From Diplonema papillatum (taxonomy: Eukaryota; Euglenozoa; Diplonemea; Diplonemida; Diplonemidae), in assembly GCA_030068145.1 (NCBI GenBank), contig JAPJBO010000434.1, forward strand, positions 121,375 through 185,374: DNA of 64,000 nt, given 5' to 3'. Below the pieces are notes generated by a model. That model worked only from the letters and a program-made list of their open reading frames with translations, had not been told where the DNA came from and ran no database searches. Position 1 is the first letter of the stretch. Each line of letters begins with the position of its first letter. Both the position numbers and the translations under genes were made by a program. This document shows positions 42,766 through 52,779 of this stretch, in pieces.

Positions 42766-44415
42766 ACAGCAACAGGGGGCAGACTTCGTTATTGAGTGCG
42801 TACACCCCACGCCACGCCCGCCCACACAGATAAGCAGGTGCCTCTATCAGTGTTTCCGCGACCCCAAAAACAATGGCAAAATCTCCTAAATTACTCGAAG
42901 GATCCACCCGGACGGACTGCTGGGAGCATTCTGGTAAGAACCCGTTGATTGATGCGCAAGGCCAAGTGGCTACTAAAATGCAGCGCCCTTGATAGTGGGT
43001 TGTAGTGGCTGTAAACCGCAAAAAACGTCCGCCAGGACTTAACACTTCCGGATTAGAGGCTTGCGCTGCTAAACGAAGTACGGACGATCAGCATAAACTG
43101 ACCAAAGGTGATGAAAAGGATAAGACAAACGTGTGCAAACCTCTCTTCCGGAGAGGGTTTCCTATACTAGCACTTTTGCGTTTGGCTGGGTGCAAACGTT
43201 GATCCGGAAATGTTACCACATCAGTACGAATTGGGGGCCTGATACTGAAAGTCGCCTACGGTTGTTCGATCGGACAGTGCCGTGATGCTACCACTGGATG
43301 GATTATAGCTGAACGCCTCTAAGCCAGAACCCGGTCTAGAGGAATGCGTGAGTTACGCAAGGCACATCGGATTTATCGGGCCGCGACTAGCTTCGGCGAA
43401 CGGCAACTTCCAAATTCACATCCAGATTCGTGTCTCCAACCGGGTCTATACGAGTCCGAATGGACCGGCGGGCGTAACGCACTGAGGAGCCACCCAAGGT
43501 GTAACATTGCGAAACCCCTGGTGCGTAGTCAAAAATACTCCAGGGTCTAAAATTTGGGGGGAAATACTCGAGGGACTGCCTTGCTGCGCTTACGCCCGCC
43601 ACCAAACCCAGATTCGCCTGTGTTTCAGCACATTTACCTCCTTTGTCCATCGAAAAACGCATTTCCATAGCGCTGCAGCCAGTATGTTCATATTTCTTTA
43701 TTTACTTGTGTGTGTGTGTGTGCGTGTGTACTTGTACGTGTTGTTGTTGTGGGGGATTGCTTTTCTTTTTCCTCTATTCCCGCTTTCCCAGTGTTTAGAG
43801 TTATAGTTCGCTTGACTTTTTTGTCGTAGAGTAGTGCGCCGTCGTGCAGTGTAGTGCACCAGCCGGCTTTGGGTTGTTTTCTTTTTCCCTGTTGACAACT
43901 TGTGTCAGACTAGCATTTTCTTCCTTTTTCCGAGAACCTGGTTTTCGCCCAACACCGGTTCTGAGAGCTCGATTCCCGTTTTTCTTTTTTGCTATTTTCG
44001 GACAATTTTCCCGACGATCCCGCACGGGCGGGCATATTCATGTCCTTCAATATTTTGCCTTGTTTTTCCTTGTTATTCCCCACCCCTATTTTTAGCGAGG
44101 GCTGTGTGCCCTAATGATGAGGTTGGCGAGGATTGCGTGCCTGCTACATGACGGCAACACGAGGTGATGCTCCTGCACAGCCTCCGAAAGCTGCCTTGAA
44201 CACCTGCCTTCGGACACCGTCCCGTCTCGCAGCGGGTGGAGGTCGTTGGCTCATTCTTCCCTTCCGCTGGCCTCTCGCGGCAAAGCCACCGCCGTGCTGC
44301 AATTAAGGCCTCACGGATAGGCGAAGGCAGGTTCTCCCGACGGGAACACCACAACCCCTATGTCCAGACGGTTCATGTTTAAAGGGGGAACGTGTCACTT
44401 TGGGATTGGTTCGGG
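42766..44415. other. Intergenic DNA with repeat and LSU fragments
   Basis: Contains a repeat family 5 copy (43045-43245), the plus-strand LSU fragment, a family 1 fragment (43563-43655), a family 2 head (43794) and a GTGTCAGACTAGC repeat piece (43907). No protein gene. The last 300 bp are the 3' flank of the minus-strand BNR gene. Confidence 0.5.
43252..43450 (+). rRNA. LSU rRNA 3'-end fragment (plus strand)
   Basis: CTACGGTTGTTCGATCGGAC, GATTATAGCTGAACGCCTCT, AAGCCAGAACCCGGTCTAGA and GAGTTACGCAAGGCACATCG repeat the LSU 3'-end sequence seen in inverted orientation at 40158-40535. This copy has several substitutions (ATGG to ATAG, CTCAGG to CGCAAG) and lacks the sarcin-ricin loop. It is a pseudogene fragment. 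Confidence 0.88.
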
Positions 44416-47400
44416 TCAGAAGGCCAGCTGGAACGAGCCGTCCTTCGGGAGGACTTCCGACGAGAGGAACACCGAGTTGGTAGAGCTGAACGACGGGCTG
44501 GTGGCGACGGGTGGCGTGGTGCGCCAGCGGGGGCTGTGCGACGGTGTCACCGGCGGCAGGATGGGGCTGCGGACGCGCAGCGACGTCCGCCGCGCCTGCG
44601 ACAGCGGCGGGAACGCGTCGAGCCCTCCGAGCAACTGCGGCGGCCGTGGCGACTGGGTGACGCCGTTCCGGCGCGGGATGTATTCCAGCGCACTCTGCGG
44701 CAGCGGCGTGAGCAGCGTCGGAGCCGCGTCGCCCGGAGCCCGCGGCAGGAACTGCCGGTCCTCCGACGCCAGCAGCAGCGGCGACCCGCTTGACACCGTC
44801 GGCGTCCCGAGGCTCCGCGTCGTGTCGAAGCTCTTTGACGGCTTCAACACGCCTGCCAGCGGCGCCTTCATCGACCCTTCCGCGTCGGGCAAATCCACGT
44901 ACTCCTTCGACTCCTCCGCGAAGGTTTCCCGCTGCAACCTGAAGCGCCGGCGGGTGCACAGGATGTAGGCTTCGGTGACGAAGTCGAGGATGCCTTTTAT
45001 GATGCAGATCACGATCGCTCCGCGGAGGCAGTATGTTGCGGCTTCGTGGGCCGGCGAGGTCTGGCTGCCGCCGTAGTACCCTATGGCGGCAAGCGTCATC
45101 GCGGAAAACTGGAAGAGCAGGAATATCCGGCGACACCACATGTCGCGCGGGCGGAACAGCGGGGACATGAACTCGAGGGCCGCCAGCTCGAACATGGCGC
45201 ACGCTGCGACCGCGGATCTGATGTACGCACACTGCTTCATACTCGTCGCATTGCTCGCGAAAATCGCCGCAATGCACGCGCTGGCCCCGAACTCCACGAG
45301 CATGAACCAAAACGTCCCCTGCCGCGTCCCCCGCATGACCGTCGCGAACCTAGACGCCCAGTCGGTCGACGTGGTCTTACTTGCCCACTCGCCGGCACCG
45401 ATGAAAAAGTGCTTGAAGCCCCCGGCGGGGCGGTCCACCGCGAAGATCGCGTGTTTCGGCGTGTTCCGCGCGATGTACATAACGACGCCCAGCGGCGCCG
45501 CGCAGCACAGCAGGATGAACATGAGCCCGGCGATGACGGACAGGGCGTTGTGGGGGACGAAGACCATCCGCATCGCGCCAAACACCGTGCCTTGGTACAG
45601 GGCCGTCATGACGAAAAGCGGGACCGACGGGAAGAAGAGCAGGCCCTTCACGTCGTGCTGCTCGAAATACGCCATCCCGCAGCAGCGGAACGCGATTTGG
45701 GCGAGGACCGTGATTTGGTGGTGCGCGAAGAAGCAAAACGCGATGAACAGCGTGTTGCCCAAAGCGACCCCGAACGACATGTCGTCCGAAAACGACAGCC
45801 CTGTCGGGTGGTGGACGAAAGAGTACTCGAGCGAGCTGTCCGACATGTCGCACGCGCTCGAAATCAGCACCAACCGGGTAGCCGACGCGGATGCGGTAAC
45901 GTCTGAGGACATGAACCCGCTGAACGCGACAAACCCCGCGACAGCTTCGCTGGCCGCGTTCGACAGCCCGAGGAGGTTCTCCTTCGACGACGACTCAACT
46001 GCGCGCATCTCTGGCTCGCTTGTGTTCGCCGGCGCGGCCGTCTCCGGTGCCGGCCCGTCGGTGGGAGCCGGGGGAGGCGGCGTGGCCGCCAGCGGCGCGG
46101 CCGTCGGCGGCGGCAGCGGGGCCGCGGTCTCCGGCGTGAAGGTGAAGGGCACCGGCGGCGAAAACGTGTCGGGCGGCTGCGTCGGAGGCGCCTTCGTGTC
46201 GGGGGACCGCGTGGGCGGCGCTTCGGTCTCCGGGATCAGGAACGCGAATTCGAGCACCTTCACGTCGGCCGGCGTTGACTCCGTCGGCGGCTTGGCCTGG
46301 ATCAGGATCGAGAAGCCGCCCTCCCGGAACACGACCTTCGGGTCGGACGAGTATTCTGCCCGGTCGGTGTACACCACCTCCCAGTCGGCCCACCCCGCGT
46401 CGGCGGACGCGAGCAAGATGGCCACGTTGCCGAAGTACTGCCGCATCGCCAAAACCGCGTTTTTCGTCACCGGGTCCACCGCCATCACCGCCTGCTGCAT
46501 CACCCACGAGCCGACGTCGCGGAAGGAGTACGGCAGCACGTTGACCTTCCACTGGCCCGTCACCGGGTCCCTGTAGTGGTGGTTGAACCGCCGGTCGAGC
46601 ACATTTCCGAAGTGCGCGGCGGTCCGGGTGCTTTCGCAGTACGCGAGCATCAAGTGCACGAACCCGTCGGAATCGACGACTTCCGACTGCTGGGGCATCA
46701 GGCCGCGATCCGCCTTCAGCGGAACGACGACCAACCCGGCGGAATCCAAGGATATCAGCGTGCCCCCCGCAACGTCGCCGACCTGCGTGTTGTCGTTGTT
46801 CCTCCACGTTTTCCCGTCGTCGTCGCTCGACGCGTACATCACGTCGTGGTATTCCGGGTCCGACGCCTTCTCTTCCCACGTCCACGTCACGTGCATCCTC
46901 CCAGTCGCATCGTAAGCCATTGTGTTCAAGTGCACGCATCTCATTGTGCTCCCTTTCACGACAGTATCCGTGTACGTTCCCAGATCGCTCGTAATCGCCA
47001 CGGGAGCGCCGAAAGTGCGGGCAGTGGGATTGTACGCTGCGATGAACAAGTTGCAGTGCACGACGCCGGCCGTGAACGCGAGGTGGAGCAGGCCGGTGGT
47101 AGGGTTCGTGAGGAAGCGGGGGTACTGCTTCCGCGTGCCTCCTGGTTCGGTGATTTCGAAGGCGGTGCTGAACAGCGCCGCAGACCAGACGACGCTGGAC
47201 GGATCATCCGCCAGGTTTGCTTGGGAAACCCGGAAGTACAGCTGGTCGAAAGCCACCGTGATCGTGCCGTCCGCGGAGTTGATCCCCAGCGAAACGCCGG
47301 CGGCCTCGCTGTCCTTCGTCCGCTGGCTGTGGTCGGCGAACACAAGCCGCTCCCAGGCGGTCGCGTTGCCTTCCCGCCTTTGCAGCACGACGTAGTCCAC

Positions 47401-47619
47401 CGCCGCCACGGCGTCATACTCCCAGAAGCCGACGTACTGCCAGTTTTGGTAGCTCAAAAACGAGCTTTGGTCGTAGACCCTCCCCGCGGATCCCTGGAAG
47501 CTGAGCACCGTCCCGCTCGCACTCAGCAGGTGCTCCGCCTCATACTCCACCAAGCGCGGCTGCGCATCGACGCCAGGGCACGCCAACAGCCCGGCACCCA
47601 GCGCGAGCCAACGTTGCAT
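44416..47619 (-). CDS. BNR_4-type beta-propeller ectodomain with seven-transmembrane C-terminus (copy 2)
   Basis: 1067 residues from ATG at 47619 (the upstream frame opens only at GTG); no intron needed. In order: a signal peptide (MQRWLALGAGLLACPGVDAQ); a BNR_4-like propeller with TVAFDQLYFRVSQ, MHVTWTWEEKAS and Asp-box-like SSDDDGKTW; a Pro/Thr-rich stalk (TEAPPTRSPDTKAPPTQPPD); about seven transmembrane helices starting at FGVALGNTLFIAFCFF; and a long Ser/Pro-rich cytoplasmic tail. It parallels 12362-15442 throughout, including GSGEWVNKTAEDWAGRFA versus GAGEWASKTTSTDWASRFA between helices 3 and 4, so it is a paralogue, but identity is modest and the copies are 30 kb apart. Likely a surface receptor or enzyme acting on glycans; the substrate is unknown. 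Confidence 0.82.
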   Translation of the reverse strand: MQRWLALGAGLLACPGVDAQPRLVEYEAEHLLSASGTVLSFQGSAGRVYDQSSFLSYQNWQYVGFWEYDAVAAVDYVVLQRREGNATAWERLVFADHSQRTKDSEAAGVSLGINSADGTITVAFDQLYFRVSQANLADDPSSVVWSAALFSTAFEITEPGGTRKQYPRFLTNPTTGLLHLAFTAGVVHCNLFIAAYNPTARTFGAPVAITSDLGTYTDTVVKGSTMRCVHLNTMAYDATGRMHVTWTWEEKASDPEYHDVMYASSDDDGKTWRNNDNTQVGDVAGGTLISLDSAGLVVVPLKADRGLMPQQSEVVDSDGFVHLMLAYCESTRTAAHFGNVLDRRFNHHYRDPVTGQWKVNVLPYSFRDVGSWVMQQAVMAVDPVTKNAVLAMRQYFGNVAILLASADAGWADWEVVYTDRAEYSSDPKVVFREGGFSILIQAKPPTESTPADVKVLEFAFLIPETEAPPTRSPDTKAPPTQPPDTFSPPVPFTFTPETAAPLPPPTAAPLAATPPPPAPTDGPAPETAAPANTSEPEMRAVESSSKENLLGLSNAASEAVAGFVAFSGFMSSDVTASASATRLVLISSACDMSDSSLEYSFVHHPTGLSFSDDMSFGVALGNTLFIAFCFFAHHQITVLAQIAFRCCGMAYFEQHDVKGLLFFPSVPLFVMTALYQGTVFGAMRMVFVPHNALSVIAGLMFILLCCAAPLGVVMYIARNTPKHAIFAVDRPAGGFKHFFIGAGEWASKTTSTDWASRFATVMRGTRQGTFWFMLVEFGASACIAAIFASNATSMKQCAYIRSAVAACAMFELAALEFMSPLFRPRDMWCRRIFLLFQFSAMTLAAIGYYGGSQTSPAHEAATYCLRGAIVICIIKGILDFVTEAYILCTRRRFRLQRETFAEESKEYVDLPDAEGSMKAPLAGVLKPSKSFDTTRSLGTPTVSSGSPLLLASEDRQFLPRAPGDAAPTLLTPLPQSALEYIPRRNGVTQSPRPPQLLGGLDAFPPLSQARRTSLRVRSPILPPVTPSHSPRWRTTPPVATSPSFSSTNSVFLSSEVLPKDGSFQLAF

Positions 47620-48120
47620 CCGCCGTGACCGCCACCCGCCACCCTCGATGGGGGTCGTTTTTTTGCTCCCTTTTTTCAAAGGCTCGCTGGTTCCTTTTCG
47701 CACCCCGCCCCGAGGAAGGAAATCTCTTTTGTGCCGCTAGTTAACTTCTTTTTTTTTTCCAGACAGCAAAAGTGCCAGATGCAACCCACCCGGAGGTGGT
47801 TCTTCTTTGATTCCTTTTTTTGTGTTCACACTGTTTGCTAGTGTGAAGCCTTTCGCTTCTTTTTTACTTGGCCGGGTTCCTAATCCCTGAAGTTGGAAAT
47901 GGGGGTGTGGGAGGGCTGTTTATTTTCTTTTCCTTTTTTTGTGTGTCTCTTTCTTTTTTCTCTAGCCTCTCCTCCCTGGTAGAGGGAAGAAGCGCTCCTG
48001 TTGATTTGTTTGTTTAGCAGGCGGGCGTTTTAAGGAGCTGGATTGTTTTAGTCGTTTCTGGCCGAGAAAACAACGCGTGTGCAGGCCGCGGCTCAATATA
48101 ACACGAGATAGGGTGGAACC

Positions 48121-48786
48121 CAGGGCTTACGGTTTTCGATCTCAGAGAAAATACGTGTGGTCCACATGTGGGCACTTAAGGTTCGAGGGGGAAAAAAACG
48201 TTTCCCCTCATGTGCAACGGTTTTGTTGAACGCTTACGCTCGCCACTAAACCCAGATTTACCTGTGTTTCGTGTGGGCTACAGCACATTTACCTCCTTTG
48301 ATCTTTTGCAACCGGCAGCCTCCTCAAGTATTTCTTACTAAGCAGGTGCTTATACAAAAAATAAAATACTCGAGGGACTGCCTTGTGCTCATTTCGAAGG
48401 AGGCTAGAGGGGGAGAAAACAATACAACTACAAAGTGGGTCATTTTTGTTGAACGCTTACGCCCGCCACTAAACCCAGATTTACCTGTGTTTCGTGTGGG
48501 CTACAGCACATTTACCTCCTTTGATCTATCGCAACTGGCAGTCTCCTCAAGCATTTCCTACAAAGCAGGTGCTTATACAAAAAAAATAGCGTCGCTAGGT
48601 AGCCACTGGACTTGGCGACACCTGGCTGTGCGGCCTTGACCACTAGTGGGTCTAGACTCCCCTGCACGTGGACCAATAAATCAAAATCCACATGTGGTAC
48701 CTGTGGATCCACACGTAGGGGAACAAAATCCAAAAAGAACTAACGTGTGGAAATCCACACGTTCCACACGTGGAGCGTAATCCCTG
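48121..48786. mobile_element. hAT-like MITE copy 2, interrupted by family 1 repeats
   Basis: Starts CAGGGCTTACGG and ends GGAGCGTAATCCCTG. It is flanked on both sides by GTGGAACC (48113-48120 and 48787-48794), an exact 8-bp duplication different from that of copy 1. Flanks 48121-48221 and 48588-48786 match 30028-30337 closely. The middle 366 bp is an insertion of family 1 sequence, absent from copy 1. Confidence 0.93.
48222..48587 (+). repeat. Dispersed repeat family 1, one 5'-truncated plus one full copy, inserted in the MITE
   Basis: A truncated unit (from TTTTGTTGAACGCTTACG to CAGGTGCTTATACAAAAAAT) is followed by a full unit (ACTCGAGGGACTGCCTTGTG to GTGCTTATACAAAAAAA). Both end in the CTTATAC-A-run tail. 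Comparison with the empty site at 30130-30140 shows that about seven bases (CAAAGAA) were replaced at insertion. Confidence 0.88.
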
Positions 48787-50079
48787 GTGGAACCACCCCT
48801 TTGCGAGTCTAAGGAGACTTTGGCCCAGGCTGACACTTTGCGACCCAAGAATTCGACCACCCTATTGGTCCAGAACAACCCAGCTGTGAACGGTGTCGCC
48901 CGTTGGCGACATCAGTATTTTCACTTCAACATCGCAACAGACCTCGCGGGTTTTCTTCCAACACGTCCCCACACGTGTACTTGACCGCAGTTGCCTCTCC
49001 AGCGAATCAGGGCTGTGCTGCGTGCTCAAGGATTGGCACAGTGCGGTTTGTGGGTTTGACACCCGAAGCCGCGCAGGGTAGACTCTATGGTCCGTGTTTC
49101 CAAACGGGGCAGTAGAGGATCACTGTGTCCGACATGAGCTTGCGAGGTTACCACATTATGAAGCCGGTCCAACCCTATCCTCGCGGAACTGCATTTGTGT
49201 GCCTGCCGTTGTTGTGCACCGCGGTACACACCACGGTCTATCAGGAGGGCATGGACCGGCTTAATTATCCACGTCAGGAACACTGGTCATGCGAACCACC
49301 AGATCTATGTCCAAATCAGGTTAACCACATCAGGTCATTGAAAACCTTGTCCAATGACGCCGACACTTACCCTTCAATGGCGATGCCGCTTTGTGAAAGA
49401 TCTCCGTGCAGGCAAACGCGAGGCATGAAAAGAGGAGGACTACGATACAGTCTACACGAGCACCATGTGCACGTGGGGCAGCGAGCAACATGAAGAGGGG
49501 GACGGAATGTCGTACAAGGACAATCGAAGTGCAACGCGGAATACAGGGAAGGATGTTGCGTAATAGACAAGCGATTCGTTTTGTTTGTACGTGCCGGGTT
49601 GATCGTTTTTCCACTTTACCGTGTTTCATTTCCGGGTTAGGACGTTTTTTGAGCCTTTCCAATACAGTGCAGGGTGACCCGCGACATTAATACTAAAAAA
49701 CGCAAACGCGGTCTTTTTTGCGCTTCTTCGAATCTCGTGTTGCTTTATATTTTTTACTACAAGCCGAGCAACAACGAAGACAACTCCGCTGAGAAGGTTT
49801 GACTGGCGAGGGGTCCACCGAGTGGGAATACAAGCAGCAGAAACGCTGTGAAAAAGAAGAAGGAAAAAGAAAGGGCGTCGATTGGCAGCAGAGGCGTGAC
49901 GCCGTGCTTTGCAGGATCGGCACTGGAAAAGAGCGTGCATCCAGCGAGCTGCTACCTTTTCCGCTCTACGCGGGATTTGCGGCTCCCTTCAGAGCTTGCC
50001 TGGGGACACTTGTGCTAGCTCATATGTAACAGCTGTGCCGCCAAGGCGCAGCACGTCTCTTAATCACCAGATGTGCTCT

Positions 50080-50160
50080 ACCGACGCCTCCAACGACAGC
50101 GGGCCTTGCTCTGCAACCCCCCTTTCCGCGACAAAGCGTCCTTTCCTCCCCAAGGGACAG
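50080..50160 (-). pseudogene. Duplicated scrap of the adjacent coiled-coil gene
   Basis: On the minus strand GGKDALSRKGGLQSK parallels TGKDALSRKGSAQSK of the neighbouring gene. The DNA blocks CGACAGCGGGCC, TTGCTCTGC and CCTTTCCGCGACAA match 50492-50560. It lies about 140 bp 3' of the parent stop codon and is not a complete exon. Confidence 0.6.
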
Positions 50161-50301
50161 CTACCGGTTGAGTTGGCCTCATTCTAATGAGGTTCTTCAC
50201 GAGCGAGTAGGCACGTACCATCAAACACCGCCGAGCAGATCGTATGGGCGACTTGTATTTCCGACACCTGCAATTGACACGTAGCTGTGAACGAGGGTTC
50301 T

Positions 50302-52779
50302 TCACGACGATCGTGAAGCAGACATTTTCGAACTAACCAAGGAACGCGCGCTCACGGTGCCGTCGCGAGCGAGCGGCTTCTCCGACGCGGGGCGGCTGCT
50401 GTGCCGGCTGACGACGTCGTCTTCTTCCGGCTCGAACGCGTCCGGCCGCGGCGTCGACCCGCCCCTGGGCCCAGCGCCTCCGCCGCCGCCCGCCGACGAC
50501 AGGGGGCCGCCCTTGCTCTGCGCGCTCCCCTTCCGCGACAACGCATCCTTCCCCGTGTCCCCGGACACCGACCCCACCAGGCTCCCCGCCGCCGACGCCT
50601 GCCTCCCCACCGCCCCCGGCGCGCGGCCCCGGTTGCTGTTGTTGTTGTTGTTGCTGGCGGTGCTGAAGCACGACTTCGCGTCGTCACCCTCTAACTCGCC
50701 CTGCGCCGCCTGCTGCCGCTGCTGCGGCACGGCGGGCGGAGGACCCGCGCCGACTTTCAGGTTCCCGCTGACCGACGGGGGGTTGGACGGCGGTTGGCTT
50801 TTGTTTGCGGACTGCGGCTTGCCGGGGAACGAGAAGGCCGCCGGCTTTTCGGCCGGCGCCTCAGGCTGGACGGAGGGATCGGGTTTGTTGGACTTCCGCG
50901 ATTTTTCGGTGCGCTGCGTGCCGTCGGACCGGACGGACGTCTCGGATGGGCGGCGCGCTGCACTGACGGCCGCCGCGTCGGCGTCGGCGGCAACTGTGTT
51001 CGCCGTGGTCTGCTCGTCTTCGCCGGGGTCATCCGGCTCGGACACGTGATCGGCAGCGTCGTCCTTCTTCTCCAGGGTGCCTTCCCTCCGCGCTTTGTCC
51101 CGCTGCATGACTTCCAACAGGCCTTCCTGCGCTCTGTAGTCGCTGAGCATCACCTCCGGCGAACGCAGCGGGATCACCGCCGTCAGTGGCCTTGACAGTC
51201 GAGCGGGAGAGACGGGCTGCCTGTACCCGTAAGACGGGGCGCCGATGCTGTAAGGGTCCCTGTTGAGCATCGGCGACGCCGTCGGGAGGTCGATGCCGCT
51301 TTTCATCTTCAGCCGAGCGCGCGTCATCAGCTCTTGGACCCGCGTGTTCACGGCCGCCTCCATCGACGGGTCGCAGTGCGGCCGGGCGGCCATGACTCCT
51401 CCAAGAGGCTTCCCTGTCGGTGGTGTGCAATGCGTCGCGTGCCTTGCGCGGGTGGGGAGGCACTACGTGGCAGTGGTTGCTTTCAACAATCGGTGCACTG
51501 GGTGGCAATACAGTACCACTTCATTGCTCTGTTTGTCACTGCAGTGTTTCACTACACTGTGGCCCTACACACTGTATCACTGTGCTGCGTCACTGTGGCA
51601 TCACTTCAGTGTGTGCACTACACTGTGTCACTACATTGTGTGTCACTGTACTGAGTGTCACTACACTATGTCACACAGTGTCTGTAGTGACTGAGTGTCA
51701 CTACACTATGTGTCACTACACTGAGTGTCACTACAGTGTGTCACTACACTGTGTCACTACACTCACGAATACTGTGTCACTACACTGTGTGTCACTAGTG
51801 TGTCACTAGTGTGTCACTAGTGTGTCACTAGTGTGTCACTAGTGTGTCACTAGTGTGTCACTAGTGTGTCACTAGTGTGTCACTAGTGTGTCACTAGTGT
51901 GTCACTAGTGTGTCACTAGTGTGTCACTAGTGTGTCACTAGTGTGTCACTAGTGTGTCACTAGTGTGTCACTAGTGTGTCACTAGTGTGTCACTACACTC
52001 ACGAATACTGTGTCACTACAGTTCCACCGCAGTGTCACCGCACACAAACAACAAAGAAACTCGTCGCTGCCAGCGGGACACACACCTGGGAAATAGGTCG
52101 GCGAGAGCGATCGACCGTTGCTGAACGGGGAGAGGGACGGCGGGCGGTACGCGTGCAGCCCCTGGGCACCGCCCGGCGGCAAGAGGTGGCGCGGCGAACC
52201 CGGGACCGGGAACACCGGCCACTGCTGCGCGGCCGCCGCCGCCTGCGACGCATGCGACCGGGTGGGCGAGAGGCGGGTGTGCGTGTTGCGGACGACCGGC
52301 GGTGACACGTCGTGGATGAGCCGCAGCGACGCGTCGACCAGCGCGGCCTGCTCCTGCTGCCTTAGAGCGAGCGCGTGGGCCATCGAAGGGTGGGCTGGGG
52401 TAGGCAGGCGCCCGTCGGGGGTGGTTGGGGGCGGGATGCCGTGGAAGCGGGCTTTGTCGCGGGCGAGGTGCAGCTCGTTTATTTCGATCTCGCGCTCGGC
52501 CTGCTTTATCCGGCGCTCGCTCTCGTCGCGGAGCTCGGCGAGGCGCCGGTCTTCCTCCGGGTTGATGGCGGGCGCCGCGGGGACGATCGTATCGACCGGC
52601 CGCCACAGGGGCGAGGGCTGCCTTCGCTGCAGCTTCGCTTCGAACTGCTCGAGGCACGACATCTTCCGCTCGCAGTCCTCCAGCATCCGCGCCGCCTCCG
52701 CGTCGTTGCTCAGGCCGTACCTCCCGATCTCAGACCGAAGCTGCGCAACGCGTTCGTCGAGCGCTGCCCCGCTCAACAT
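50302..52779 (-). CDS. Coiled-coil, low-complexity protein (two exons, inferred join)
   Basis: Exon 1, 52086-52779, starts ATG TTG AGC and ends CCCAG|GTGTGTGTCC. Exon 2, 50302-51413, follows an acceptor CACCACCGACAG|GG. Joining them keeps frame (YFPG-KPLGGV-MAARPH), giving about 600 residues. Exon 1 encodes heptad-like segments (LDERVAQLRSEIGRYG, RRLAELRDESERRIKQAERE). Exon 2 adds MEAAVNTRVQELMTRARLK and YRAQEGLLEVMQRDKARR, then a Ser/Pro/Gln-rich tail. No family recognised; composition suggests a structural or scaffold protein. Alternatively these are two genes, but the in-frame splice makes one gene more likely. The 672-bp intron is mostly tandem repeat. A 3' scrap of this gene is duplicated downstream. 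Confidence 0.65.
51414..52085 (-). other. Proposed intron filled with GTGTCACTA repeats
   Basis: On the minus strand it begins GTGTGTGTCC and ends CCACCGACAG, fitting GT-AG. Most of it is GTGTCACTACACTG-type degenerate repeats (about 51520-51788), an 18-unit 11-bp array, and a repeat of CACTACACTCACGAATACTG on both sides of that array (about 51755 and 51990). The splice call rests on frame continuity, not on transcript data. Confidence 0.6.
51789..51986. repeat. 18 tandem copies of an 11-bp palindrome-containing unit
   Basis: The unit is GTGTCACTAGT, repeated 18 times without a visible mismatch. Each unit junction contains the palindrome CACTAGTG. It sits inside the proposed intron. It was probably expanded from the neighbouring GTGTCACTACACT repeats. 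Confidence 0.97.

Larger units (their letters stand above)
47620..50301. other. Intergenic DNA with nested mobile repeats
   Basis: Includes pyrimidine-rich DNA 5' of the BNR gene (47700-47990), the interrupted MITE (48121-48786), a family 4 relative (49583-49700) and a short duplicated scrap of the next gene (50080-50160). The stretch 48800-49580 has open frames but no domain and nothing recognised. Confidence 0.55.

Noticed and set aside
44303-46939. Long antisense and alternate-frame ORFs across BNR gene 2
   Set aside because: High GC produces shadows in other frames; only the 44416-47619 frame has signal peptide, propeller and TM features.
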